From the NCBI RefSeq assembly GCF_002076895.1, contig NZ_CP020465.1:3162001-3226000 (forward strand): 64,000 bases of DNA, written 5' to 3'. Every line of letters starts with the position of its first letter. The first letter of the stretch is position 1. The translations under genes were made by a program, and so were the position numbers. Below the pieces are notes generated by a model. It saw only the letters and a list, made by a program, of their open reading frames with translations, was not told where the DNA came from and did no database searches. The DNA is from Cognaticolwellia beringensis. Lineage in GTDB: Bacteria; Pseudomonadota; Gammaproteobacteria; Enterobacterales; Alteromonadaceae. Below, in pieces: positions 7,731-16,509 of the stretch.

Positions 7731-10700
7731 TTAAGGGCGTAAATGTTTCGCTAATTCGTTTAGCATGGTTGTGATCAAAATAAAGCGAGATTTAGCATCT
7801 TCAGTGACTTGTTTAAATTTCAACTTATTCGCTCCATCCATTTTATATATTTTCGGCTGCTGCTGAATTAAACCAAAAATGAACATATGATCTACTTTTG
7901 TATCGGCACTAAATTCAAAGGTTCCACCTGCAGGCCCAGCATCAATTCGGGTGATACCCAATTTTTCAGCCTTGAGTTTTAGCTTAGCAATATGCACTAA
8001 ATTTTTCGCTGCTTGGGGTAATAAACCGAATCGGTCAATCAGTTCAACTTGCACATCGTCTAACGCTTGCTTATTTTTACAGCTGGCAATGCGTTTATAT
8101 AAGCTTAATCGTAAACTAACATCGAATATGTAATCGTCTGGCAAGAGAGCAGCTACGCGCAAATCTACTTCTGTTTGCGTTTTTGTTACTTGGTCTAAAG
8201 ATAATTCTTTACCGTCTTTAAGCGCAGCAACCGCGGCATCGAGCATTTCCATGTAAAGCGTAAAACCGACCTGGCTCATTGAACCACTTTGATCTTCGCC
8301 TAATAGCTCTCCGGCACCACGAATTTCTAAATCATGGGTTGCTAAAGTAAATCCTGCGCCTAAGTCTTCTAATGACGCTATGGCTTCAAGGCGTTTTTTC
8401 GCATCTTTGGTCATGCGTTTTTCGTGCGGTGTTAATAAATAAGCATAAGCTTGGTGATGCGAACGACCAACACGGCCACGTAATTGATGCAATTGCGCTA
8501 AACCTAAATGGTCTGCTCGGTCCATTATTATGGTATTGGCGGTAGGTACATCAATGCCGGTTTCAATAATGGTAGTACAGACTAAAACGTTATAACGTTG
8601 GTGATAAAAGTCGCCCATTACACGTTCAAGTTCACGCTCACGCATTTGGCCATGAGCCGTAATAATTTTCGCTTCGGGTAATAATAGCTGTATGTCAGCG
8701 GCGGTTTTATCAATAGTATCGACATTATTATGTAAGAAATAGACTTGGCCACCACGTAACACTTCACGCAGTATTGACTCGCGAATTAAGGCGTCATCAC
8801 GCTCTCTAACAAAGGTTTTTACGGCTAATCGTTTAGCTGGTGGTGTCGCGATTATTGATAAGTCACGCATGCCACCCATCGCCATATTTAACGTACGAGG
8901 AATTGGTGTTGCCGTTAAGGTTAAAATATCGACATTAGCACGTAGCTGCTTTATTTTTTCTTTTTGCTTAACACCAAATCTATGTTCTTCATCAACCACT
9001 AAAAGCCCTAGATCTTTATATTTTATGCTGTTTTGTAAAAGTTTATGGGTACCAATTAAAATATCTATTTGGCCAGATTCAACGTCTTTGATAACAACAT
9101 TTTGCTCTTTGGTGGTTTTAAAGCGTGATAAAACTTCAATGGTAACAGGCCAATTGGCGAAACGGTCACGGAAGCTTTCATAATGCTGCTGAGCAAGCAA
9201 GGTAGTTGGCACTAATATCGCTACTTGCTTACCGTCATTTACCGCGACAAAGGCTGCGCGCATTGCGACTTCGGTTTTACCAAAGCCAACATCACCACAC
9301 ACTAATCGGTCCATCGCTTTTGGTGAGAGCATATCGCTGATCACGGCATTTATTGCTTGTTCTTGATCAAAGGTTTCTTCAAAACCAAAACTATCAGCAA
9401 AGGCACGATATTCATCTTTATCACGCTTGAAACTATAACCATGATTGCTGGCACGTTTAGCATAAATATCTAACAATTCAGCGGCGACGTCGCGTACTTT
9501 TTCTGCCGCTTTTTGTTTGGCTTTGCTCCAGGTATCGTTACCTAATTTATGCAAAGGTGCGTGCTCGGCGTCTGCGCCTGAGTAGCGACTAATTAAATGT
9601 AGTGAAGCAACAGGCACATAAAGTTTGGCTTCTTTAGCGTAACTGAGCACTAAAAATTCTGTGGTAATACCGCTGTTTTCTATGGTTTGTAAACCCATGT
9701 AACGGCCAATACCATGGTCAATATGAACAACCGGTTGACCGATACTTAGCTCGGCTAAATTTTTAAATATTGCGTCGTTTTGAATTTCTTGTTGTTTATT
9801 ACGACGACGGGTTTGGCGAACACGATCGCCGAGCAACTCTGCTTCTGTGATTAAAGCGATTGCATTTTTTTTCGCACTGCCTTTGGCTTGAAATATAAAG
9901 CCAGCACTTAAGGCGTTAACGGTAATACCGTGTGGCGCGTCACTATTTACAAAATCTTCAATAGTATCAAAGATATTTGGCTTTATTTTGTTACGCTCTA
10001 ATAATTCTAAAACACTTTCACGTCGACCTTGGCTTTCCGCAACAAATAGCAGTTTATTTGGCGTTTCTTTACTAGCAACAAAGTTATTAAGTAATTCAAA
10101 AGGCTGCTTTAATTTATGATCTATGGTCAGATCAGGTAATGCATGAACGTCAAACTGTACTTGAGATGCTTTTACTTCATCTTCCTTAACGTCAGGTTTT
10201 AAATTGATGCGGTCAAAAGGTTTTAAAGCGCTGTAAAGTTCTTCACTATTTAAAAATAGCTGACTGGGTGGTAATAATGGCCGAGTAGGGTCGTAACGTC
10301 TATCTTCGTAGCGGTAGTCAATATCGGTCCAGTAATGTGTTAAGGCTTTATCAATATCGCCACTGATAATAACTAAAGTGTTATCAGCTAAGTAGTCACA
10401 TAAGGTATTGGTTTGCTCAAAAAATAAGGGCAAATAATACTCTATGCCCGCTGGCATAATACCGTTACTGACTTGGTGATAAATAGATTCTTTATCTATT
10501 GTGCTAGTAAATTGTTCGCGGTATTGGCTACGAAATAAATTAGTGCCGTCAGTATCGGTTGGAAATTCATGGGCGGGTAATAAGTTAATGCCATCAACTT
10601 TGTCACTCGAACGCTGGTTTTCTGGGTCAAACAAACGAATTTCATCAATTTCGTCATCAAAAAAGTCTAATCTGAATGGGGTGTTACTGCCCATAGGAAA

Positions 10701-11240
10701 TATATCAAGAATGGCACCACGGGCAGAAAACTCTCCATGTTCCATCACTTGATCAACACATCGGTAGCCGCTAGCTTCTAGGCTTTGTCTTAGTTGATGT
10801 AAATCTTTTTTATCGCCTTTTTGAATGATTAAGCTATTCGCTTCAATATATTGTTTAGGCGCTAAACGCTGTATTAAGGTGGAAATAGGCACAATAACAA
10901 TGCCTTTATCCATGCGCGATAACTGATATAAAGTGGCTAAACGCTGAGAAATAATATCTTGGTGTGGCGAAAATGTATCGTACGGTAACGTTTCCCAATC
11001 AGGAAATAAGCAAATAGGTAATTGTGCTTGTCGATTTAAACTGGCAAGTTCTTGCTCTAAACGCAATGCCGATGGGGTGTCATGAGTCAGCAAAAGTATT
11101 GGCTGTTGTGTTGATAACGCGCCATGGAAAATAGCGACCGTTGCACTACTACCAGGGAGATTTTGCCAAACTTTTTTATCGGCACTTTTACCGCGGGCTT
11201 TAGCTAATACTGGACTGAAAAGGCTAACATTTTTACTCAT
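7731..11240 (-). CDS. mfd: Transcription-repair coupling factor Mfd
   Basis: Mfd is a DNA translocase that removes RNA polymerase stalled at lesions and recruits UvrA. The 1169-residue length is typical. In order: the UvrB-like N-terminal region (HDTPSALRLEQEL, FPDWETLPYD), the RNA-polymerase-interacting domain (GQPVVHIDHGIGRYMGLQ), the helicase core with Walker A (GDVGFGKTEVAMRAAF), the DEEH box (VVDEEHRFG), the RecG-like TRG region (HQLRGRVGRS) and the C-terminal D7 domain. The start Met begins MSKNVSLFSP. It is followed by csiV after 132 bp and diverges from yehS across a 342-bp spacer. Confidence 0.97.
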   Translation of the reverse strand: MSKNVSLFSPVLAKARGKSADKKVWQNLPGSSATVAIFHGALSTQQPILLLTHDTPSALRLEQELASLNRQAQLPICLFPDWETLPYDTFSPHQDIISQRLATLYQLSRMDKGIVIVPISTLIQRLAPKQYIEANSLIIQKGDKKDLHQLRQSLEASGYRCVDQVMEHGEFSARGAILDIFPMGSNTPFRLDFFDDEIDEIRLFDPENQRSSDKVDGINLLPAHEFPTDTDGTNLFRSQYREQFTSTIDKESIYHQVSNGIMPAGIEYYLPLFFEQTNTLCDYLADNTLVIISGDIDKALTHYWTDIDYRYEDRRYDPTRPLLPPSQLFLNSEELYSALKPFDRINLKPDVKEDEVKASQVQFDVHALPDLTIDHKLKQPFELLNNFVASKETPNKLLFVAESQGRRESVLELLERNKIKPNIFDTIEDFVNSDAPHGITVNALSAGFIFQAKGSAKKNAIALITEAELLGDRVRQTRRRNKQQEIQNDAIFKNLAELSIGQPVVHIDHGIGRYMGLQTIENSGITTEFLVLSYAKEAKLYVPVASLHLISRYSGADAEHAPLHKLGNDTWSKAKQKAAEKVRDVAAELLDIYAKRASNHGYSFKRDKDEYRAFADSFGFEETFDQEQAINAVISDMLSPKAMDRLVCGDVGFGKTEVAMRAAFVAVNDGKQVAILVPTTLLAQQHYESFRDRFANWPVTIEVLSRFKTTKEQNVVIKDVESGQIDILIGTHKLLQNSIKYKDLGLLVVDEEHRFGVKQKEKIKQLRANVDILTLTATPIPRTLNMAMGGMRDLSIIATPPAKRLAVKTFVRERDDALIRESILREVLRGGQVYFLHNNVDTIDKTAADIQLLLPEAKIITAHGQMRERELERVMGDFYHQRYNVLVCTTIIETGIDVPTANTIIMDRADHLGLAQLHQLRGRVGRSHHQAYAYLLTPHEKRMTKDAKKRLEAIASLEDLGAGFTLATHDLEIRGAGELLGEDQSGSMSQVGFTLYMEMLDAAVAALKDGKELSLDQVTKTQTEVDLRVAALLPDDYIFDVSLRLSLYKRIASCKNKQALDDVQVELIDRFGLLPQAAKNLVHIAKLKLKAEKLGITRIDAGPAGGTFEFSADTKVDHMFIFGLIQQQPKIYKMDGANKLKFKQVTEDAKSRFILITTMLNELAKHLRP

Positions 11241-11582
11241 GACTGCTCGTAATTAAATTGCGTTGAAAATGATTAACTCAGAAACATCTTTTTAAATGGT
11301 GATTTTAGTATTGAGCGCTTTTTTACATTATTTAACTGGTTTTTGAAAGCGCTTAACCCCAAAATTCCACGTATCTTAACATGAGTTTTAGGTGATCTTT
11401 AACCGCTAAATTTAAAGCTGTATAGCTTTTACATTAAATAGCGTGTGCAGATAAAGATCTGGCTATTTAAAGCGTGTATAATAGCGCGCAATTGAATCAC
11501 TATATGTTGCTGAGCACTAATAAATATAATTAGTGTCAAAGTAGCAATAACCAGCGACATTCGTTGGATTTTGGAGAAGTTT
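11241..11582. other. Divergent mfd-yehS intergenic region
   Basis: This 342-bp spacer is AT-rich and contains no convincing ORF or RNA gene. It should hold the promoters of both divergent genes. The clearest signal is the TATAAT at 11477-11482 on the plus strand, listed separately. Confidence 0.6.
11477..11482 (+). promoter_or_regulatory. Putative -10 box with GCGCGC discriminator, upstream of yehS
   Basis: A consensus TATAAT is followed at once by AGCGCGCAAT. No good -35 box is seen 16-18 bases upstream. It points toward yehS, about 100 bases from its start codon. An almost identical arrangement (TATAAT then GGCGCGCAAT) occurs upstream of astE at 61186. Confidence 0.4.
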
Positions 11583-12245
11583 TTGACTAATAACGATGTT
11601 TTACGCCGCCTGAGATATACCTTTAATTTTAACGATCAAAAGGTTATTGCTATTTTTGCTGCCGGCGATTTAACCGTAACACGCGAGCAAATTAGTAACT
11701 GGTTAAAGCAAGAAGATGATCCTACTTATGTAAATTGCCCAGATACCACATTTGCTGCTTTTTTAAATGGCTTTATTAATGAACGTCGTGGAAAAAAAGA
11801 AGGTGAACCAGCAAAGGCTGAGAAGCGTTTAAACAATAATATTATTCTAACTAAATTGAAAATAGCCTTTAATTTAAAAGCAGAAGATATTATTGAAATG
11901 CTTGCGCTAGCTAACTTTCGTTTAAATAAGCCAGAGCTAAGTGCCTTTTCTCGCAAACCAGATCATAAAAACTATCGTGAATGTAAGGATCAGGTTTTAC
12001 GCAATTTGTTACAAGGTATAGACAAGAAATTTCATGTTCAACGTCGTGCTAAAGAGCAAGTGAAAAAAGCAGTAGTTGAAGAGCCTAAAGACAAATTGGA
12101 AGAAGTTTTAGCGGATAAAAATTACAATTCGGCTAAAGCCAATGCCAGTAAAATTTATGTTAATCCCAATAAAACCAAGGTCGAGCGCAAGCCTGGCGAG
12201 CGTAAAGTCTTAAAACTTAAGCCGAAAGATATTTGGGGTGAATAG
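11583..12245 (+). CDS. yehS: DUF1456 family protein (YehS)
   Basis: The protein has two tandem DUF1456 repeats: NDVLRRLRYTFNF at residues 3-15 and NIILTKLKIAFNLKAEDIIEML in the second half. It ends in a long Lys-rich tail. E. coli YehS is the named relative; its function is not established. The open frame can start at a TTG at 11571, but that TTG overlaps the GGAG ribosome site at 11573-11576. The TTG at 11583, six bases beyond, is therefore the likely start and gives an N-terminus aligned with YehS. The gene is monocistronic and divergent from mfd. Confidence 0.82.
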   Translation: MTNNDVLRRLRYTFNFNDQKVIAIFAAGDLTVTREQISNWLKQEDDPTYVNCPDTTFAAFLNGFINERRGKKEGEPAKAEKRLNNNIILTKLKIAFNLKAEDIIEMLALANFRLNKPELSAFSRKPDHKNYRECKDQVLRNLLQGIDKKFHVQRRAKEQVKKAVVEEPKDKLEEVLADKNYNSAKANASKIYVNPNKTKVERKPGERKVLKLKPKDIWGE

Positions 12246-12346
12246 CCATCATTTAAATCTGACTTTTGTGCTATAAATAAGCTATATTTCTAATACATAT
12301 ATTCTAAATAACTATAAAAATAAAGCACTAAAATAAGGGATTTAAT

Positions 12347-12796
12347 ATGTCAGAGAATACACAAACTTCAGACGTTAATGGAATACCAAGTTGGTTCAGA
12401 GTGGCTGCTATTTTAGCAATTGTATGGAACTTACTTGGTGTTATGGCCTTTGTTGGCCATATGATGATGACACCAGAAATGATCGCTGAATTACCACAAG
12501 CAGAGCAAGCGCTTTATACCTCAGTACCGTTATGGGCAACCATAGCATTTGCCTTTGCTGTATTTGGTGGCGCACTGGGTAGCCTAGCGTTGTTAATGAA
12601 AATAAGCCTTTGTTATCCCTTGTTTATTGCCTCGTTTGTTGGCGTTGTGGTGCAAATGTTTCACTCGTTTTTTATCAGTAACTCCTATGAAGTATACGGC
12701 CCCGGCGGCACTATAATGCCTATTATGGTGCTACTTATTGCGCTAGTTTTAGTGCGCTTTGCCGCTAAAGGTAAAAAGAATAACTGGTTCAGTTAG
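12347..12796 (+). CDS. Four-helix inner-membrane protein of unknown function
   Basis: This 149-residue protein has four predicted membrane segments (about residues 18-40, 60-82, 86-108 and 121-140) and short loops. The first loop contains HMMMTPEMIAELPQAEQALY. Similar small proteins are widespread in marine bacteria and are often labelled 'sugar transporter' without evidence. A ribosome site (AAGGGA) precedes the ATG. An intrinsic terminator follows at 12839-12864, so it is a single-gene unit. No function can be assigned. Confidence 0.7.
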   Translation: MSENTQTSDVNGIPSWFRVAAILAIVWNLLGVMAFVGHMMMTPEMIAELPQAEQALYTSVPLWATIAFAFAVFGGALGSLALLMKISLCYPLFIASFVGVVVQMFHSFFISNSYEVYGPGGTIMPIMVLLIALVLVRFAAKGKKNNWFS

Positions 12797-12838
12797 CCAA
12801 ACTCGTAAAGCTGTTACCTGCGATATCATTAACAACCT

Positions 12839-12864
12839 AAAGCCTGCATTTGTAGGCTTTTTTA
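12839..12864 (+). terminator. Rho-independent terminator
   Basis: AAAGCCT and AGGCTTT arms around an 8-base loop are followed by a run of Ts. It lies about 40 bases after the stop codon of the four-helix membrane protein gene. Confidence 0.85.
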
Positions 12865-12958
12865 GTTATTAGGCTTTGAAAATTGTTAAACTCATGCGGG
12901 TTAGTGGTACACTTTATTTCTTATTTTTTTCTAACAAAATCTTACGGTTAAATAAGTA

Positions 12959-13945
12959 ATGCTGATAAATTTTCAAGCTAAATTATTAGGTTTGGCCTTA
13001 TGTTCCTTGGTCGCTGTTATCGCGACAATCGTAGCCAGCCGTTATCAAGCGCCAATTATACTGTTTGCATTATTATTGGGCTTGAGCCTGCATTCATTTT
13101 ATAGCTATTCAACTATTCAAGCCGGTGTTAACTTCTGCTCACGCGAGCTATTGCGCTTGTGCGTTGGCTTGCTTGGCGTGCGTATTGCTTTTGCCGATAT
13201 AGTATCGCTAGGTATTACGCCACCGTTAATTGTCATGGTTAGTATGACCTTAACGATTCTATTTGGTGTATTATTTGCTCGTGTTTTAGGTTTACCTAAA
13301 GTATTTGGGGTGTTGTCGGGAGGCGCTGTTGCGGTGTGCGGTGTTTCTGCGGCGGCAGCTATTTCTACGGTGTTACCAAATGATAAATCTCAAGAAAAAT
13401 ACTTTGCTTTTACAGTGATCGGTATTACTACGTTTAGCACCTTATCAATGATCTTTTATCCCATAGTTGCCAGCTCCTTAGGTTTTTCAGATCAATTAGC
13501 CGGCGTTTTTATTGGCGGCGCAATTCATGACGTTGCACAGGTTGTTGGTGCAGGTTATACCATTTCACCTGAAGCAGGTGATGTGGCCACTTATATTAAG
13601 CTACTACGGGTAGCACTATTAATGCCGATAGTCATGATGGTGTTTTTCGCTTTTAAAGAAAAAAACAGCAAAATGAGCGGTGGTGTGAGTGCTTTTATTC
13701 CCGGATTCTTAATTATGTTTTTCGTGTTGGCATTCTTAAAAAATGTTGGAGTGTTACCCTCAGGGTTAATTGAATTTATTCGAAGCCTATCGAGTCACTT
13801 ATTAGTTATCGCCATCGCCGCCATTGGTGTTAAAACGTCATTAAAGCAAGTGCTATCGGTTGGTTGGCGTCCGGTATTATTAATGGGCAGCGAGACGTTA
13901 TTTTTAGCCGGCTTAATTATTGCGGGTATCATGATTTTTTATTAA
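12959..13945 (+). CDS. yeiH: YeiH-family putative sulfate/anion exporter
   Basis: This 328-residue integral membrane protein has about ten hydrophobic segments and the family signature GGAVAVCGVSAAAAIS (about residues 121-136), followed later by GGAIHDVAQVVGAGY. That pattern is typical of the UPF0324/YeiH family (Pfam Cons_hypoth698). Family members have been linked to sulfate or taurine-derived anion export in a few bacteria; for YeiH itself the substrate is unproven. Unlike many yeiH genes it has no divergent LysR regulator (yieE type) beside it. The nearest LysR gene, at 14313-15197, is of the MetR type and faces it convergently. Confidence 0.82.
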   Translation: MLINFQAKLLGLALCSLVAVIATIVASRYQAPIILFALLLGLSLHSFYSYSTIQAGVNFCSRELLRLCVGLLGVRIAFADIVSLGITPPLIVMVSMTLTILFGVLFARVLGLPKVFGVLSGGAVAVCGVSAAAAISTVLPNDKSQEKYFAFTVIGITTFSTLSMIFYPIVASSLGFSDQLAGVFIGGAIHDVAQVVGAGYTISPEAGDVATYIKLLRVALLMPIVMMVFFAFKEKNSKMSGGVSAFIPGFLIMFFVLAFLKNVGVLPSGLIEFIRSLSSHLLVIAIAAIGVKTSLKQVLSVGWRPVLLMGSETLFLAGLIIAGIMIFY

Positions 13946-14081
13946 CTGATTTTTTATTTTATGTGTGCGAATCTTCAAATTGAGTGAGTATTCGTGTTGA
14001 TGGTTATTGGGTTGTAGTTACATCGGAGTAAATTTGTTGAACTTTTTATGTCAAAATACCTGATAAACCATTAATAACGCC

Positions 14082-14280
14082 ACAAATAGTAATAGTATGT
14101 ATAGGGCCAGAACAAAGCATCTGTAGGCATTATTTTAGACATTCAAAACAGTAGTTAATGTGTATCTGACCCTACTTAATACAAATAGTAATAGTATGTA
14201 TAGGGCCAGATCAAAGCATCTGTAGGCATTATTTTAGACATTCGAAACAGTAGTTAATGTGTATCTGACCCTACTTAATA
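14082..14280. repeat. Two tandem copies of a 99-bp repeat with inverted ends
   Basis: Bases 14082-14180 and 14181-14279 are near-identical, with differences at 'agaAcaaag/agaTcaaag' and 'ttcAaaac/ttcGaaac'. Each copy has an imperfect inverted repeat, TAGGGCCAGA near its start and TCTGACCCTA at its end. The structure resembles non-autonomous elements moved by REP-associated tyrosine (Y1) transposases, but no transposase is present. It lies between the convergent yeiH and metR-like genes. Confidence 0.88.
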
Positions 14281-14312
14281 TGAAATTCCCCCTTAAAAGC
14301 ACCACTTATTGT

Positions 14313-15197
14313 TCATTTAGTTTTTTTAGCTTGAGTAATAAAATCACTTAAATAATTAATTTGTTGTTCGTTTTTACGGATACCTACGAAGATTTGTTTA
14401 CTAATACCTTGCTCTCCAAAACGAATACTTTTGATCGGCATTGATTTTGAGTATTCGTCTACTAGCCAGCCGGGCAAGGCACAAATACCTCGGCCTGCGG
14501 CGACCATTTGCAACATAATCTCAGTGGTTTCAATGTATTTATGTTTTTTTACTGAACACTTTGCAGGGTTAAGAAATTGACTGAATATATCGAGTCTAAG
14601 TGGCTCTACCGGGTAGCTAAACAGGGTTTCATCGTATAGCTGTTCAGGTAACACAAAATCTTGTTGTGCCAGTTTGTGCGACTCGGAAACTACCAGTCTA
14701 TGCTCATATTCAAAAACGGGTATGTAGTCTATTTTAGGCTTAAACAACGGGTCTGGTGTTATAAGTATATCTATTTCGTAGCTTAGTAAAGCACCTAAAG
14801 CACCAAACTGAAATTCTTGTTTTACATCCATATCAATGTCTGGCCACTGTTTTAAATAAGGCTGTATTACTCTGAGTAGCCATTGGTAACACGGGTGACA
14901 CTCCATGCCTATTCGTAACGAGCCCATTTCACCTTTGGCAATTTGACTTAATAATAATTCCGTGTGTAAAAACTGTGGCAATACTCTATTAGCGAGGGTT
15001 TGAATACGCTGTCCAGCTGCAGTAAGGCGCAAGTTTCGACCATCTTTTTTCCATATCTGAGTAGCAAGTTGGCCCTCTAGTTTTTTAATGCTGTGACTTA
15101 ATGCAGATTGAGATAAATGCAAGGAATCAGCCGCTTTAGTTAGGGTTCCATGTTCTTTGATTGCGGTGAGTATTTCTAAATGGATCCTTTCTAACAC
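14313..15197 (-). CDS. metR: LysR-type regulator, MetR-like
   Basis: The 294-residue protein begins with a LysR winged helix-turn-helix (residues 1-60, containing AADSLHLSQSALSHSIKKLE). Its effector domain carries the MetR-typical IGMECHPCYQWL, ETLFSYPVEPLRLDIF and MVAAGRGICALPGWLVDEY. In enterobacteria MetR responds to homocysteine and activates methionine genes. Here it lies 139 bp downstream of mesD on the same strand, with mesX further upstream, so it most likely controls this cassette. Whether it is co-transcribed or has its own promoter is uncertain; a long-loop inverted repeat lies in between. The name metR is given for family resemblance. Confidence 0.82.
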   Translation of the reverse strand: MLERIHLEILTAIKEHGTLTKAADSLHLSQSALSHSIKKLEGQLATQIWKKDGRNLRLTAAGQRIQTLANRVLPQFLHTELLLSQIAKGEMGSLRIGMECHPCYQWLLRVIQPYLKQWPDIDMDVKQEFQFGALGALLSYEIDILITPDPLFKPKIDYIPVFEYEHRLVVSESHKLAQQDFVLPEQLYDETLFSYPVEPLRLDIFSQFLNPAKCSVKKHKYIETTEIMLQMVAAGRGICALPGWLVDEYSKSMPIKSIRFGEQGISKQIFVGIRKNEQQINYLSDFITQAKKTK

Positions 15198-15265
15198 GGG
15201 TAAATTCCTTTTTTAGCTTTATTGACGGATTATAATGATGAACGACGTAACTATATCATTTGTAT

Positions 15266-15310
15266 TGCCCACTAACGGTATTATTCGCACCTTTAGGGGC
15301 ATAGTGGGCA
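15266..15310. other. Inverted repeat between mesD and the metR-like gene
   Basis: Nine-base perfect arms, TGCCCACTA at 15266-15274 and TAGTGGGCA at 15302-15310, enclose a 27-base loop. No U-run follows on either strand, so it is not a standard terminator. It may be an operator pair or an RNA processing or attenuation stem within the cassette. Confidence 0.45.
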
Positions 15311-15336
15311 GTTAAGTTGTTGCTAATTATAAGTGC

Positions 15337-16401
15337 CTATGACGACGCCGATAGTTCTCTTCGTATTATTTCTGCGCCTGCACTCAAAGCATTTAGCTTA
15401 GCCGTTGCAACCTTACGAGATAAAGGAGCCATACCACAGTTGGTACAAGGATAAAGTTTGTCGGCATCGACAAATTTAAGTGCTTTTCGCAAAGTATTGG
15501 CAACTTCCTCGGGTGTTTCAATGGTATCGGTTGCAACATCAATAGCGCCAACCATCACTTTTTTACCTCTAATAAGCTCAAGTAACTCCATTGGAACATG
15601 AGAGTTATGGCACTCTAGCGAGATTATATCGATATTAGATTTTTTTAGCTTAGGAAACGCTTCTTCATACTGTCGCCACTCAGACCCTAAGGTTTTTTTC
15701 CAATCTGTATTGGCTTTAATGCCATAGCCATAGCAAATATGTACCGCGGTTTCGCATTTTAGTCCTTCAATAGCCTTTTCTAAACAAGCAATTCCCCATT
15801 CGTTAACCTCATCAAAGAAGACATTAAAAGCAGGCTCATCAAATTGGATAATATCAACACCTGCTGCCTCTAATTCTTTGGCTTCTTGATTGAGAATTTT
15901 AGCAAATTCCCAAGCGAGTTTTTCACGACTTTTATAATGGTCATCATACAGCGTATCTATCATTGTCATTGGGCCTGGCAAAGCCCATTTTATCGGTTGC
16001 TTGGTTTGTTGACGTAAAAACTTGGCGTCTTCAACAAACACTGATTTTTGTCGGCTAACCGGGCCAACAACTGTTGGTACACTGGCCTCATAGCGATCAC
16101 GAATTTTAACGGTTTTACGCTTTTCAAAATCAACACCGTTGAGATGCTCAATAAAGGTAGTAACAAAATGTTGGCGTGTTTGTTCGCCATCACTGACAAT
16201 ATCAATACCTGCGTGTTGTTGATCTTGCAATGACAAACGTAAGGCATCGTGTTTGCCCTCAGTTAATTCATTACCTTGTAACTTCCAAGGTGACCAAAGT
16301 GTTTCTGGCTCTGCAAGCCAAGCGGGTTTAGGTAAACTGCCTGCCGTTGAAGTAGGTAATGTTTTTTTATTAGTAAGAGGTTTGTTAAAAAGTGTTTTCA
16401 T
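15337..16401 (-). CDS. mesD: Core methionine synthase, MesD-like (folate-independent)
   Basis: The 354-residue protein corresponds to the catalytic (C-terminal) barrel of MetE without its folate-binding N-terminal domain. It should methylate homocysteine to methionine in the cytoplasm. The zinc ligands are visible: H221-x-C223 (VHICYG), E263 (LECHNSH) and C319 (YPCTNCG). An N-terminal segment with STAGSLPKP and a central LPGPMT match MetE-type enzymes. The gene sits 108 bp after a DUF1852 gene and before a MetR-like regulator. Price and colleagues (2021) described such pairs as MesD plus a DUF1852 partner, active without methyl-folate or cobalamin but needing oxygen. Assignment to MesD rests mainly on that neighbour. 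Confidence 0.85.
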   Translation of the reverse strand: MKTLFNKPLTNKKTLPTSTAGSLPKPAWLAEPETLWSPWKLQGNELTEGKHDALRLSLQDQQHAGIDIVSDGEQTRQHFVTTFIEHLNGVDFEKRKTVKIRDRYEASVPTVVGPVSRQKSVFVEDAKFLRQQTKQPIKWALPGPMTMIDTLYDDHYKSREKLAWEFAKILNQEAKELEAAGVDIIQFDEPAFNVFFDEVNEWGIACLEKAIEGLKCETAVHICYGYGIKANTDWKKTLGSEWRQYEEAFPKLKKSNIDIISLECHNSHVPMELLELIRGKKVMVGAIDVATDTIETPEEVANTLRKALKFVDADKLYPCTNCGMAPLSRKVATAKLNALSAGAEIIRRELSASS

Positions 16402-16509
16402 AGTAAATAATGCCGTATATTTTTACTGATTATTGAACATAGTTACTGAGCGTAACGATTAAATTAACGAGTCAGCGTGGTTTTTAATAGTAGTTTCTAA
16501 GCGTAATAG

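Noticed and set aside
14082..14280. A tRNA or small RNA gene
   Set aside because: The two copies are explained as a duplicated element with inverted ends; no cloverleaf or terminator was found.
12959..15197. yeiH and the adjacent LysR gene as a yeiH-yieE type pair
   Set aside because: They converge rather than diverge, a repeat element separates them, and the regulator's effector domain is MetR-like and linked to mesD.
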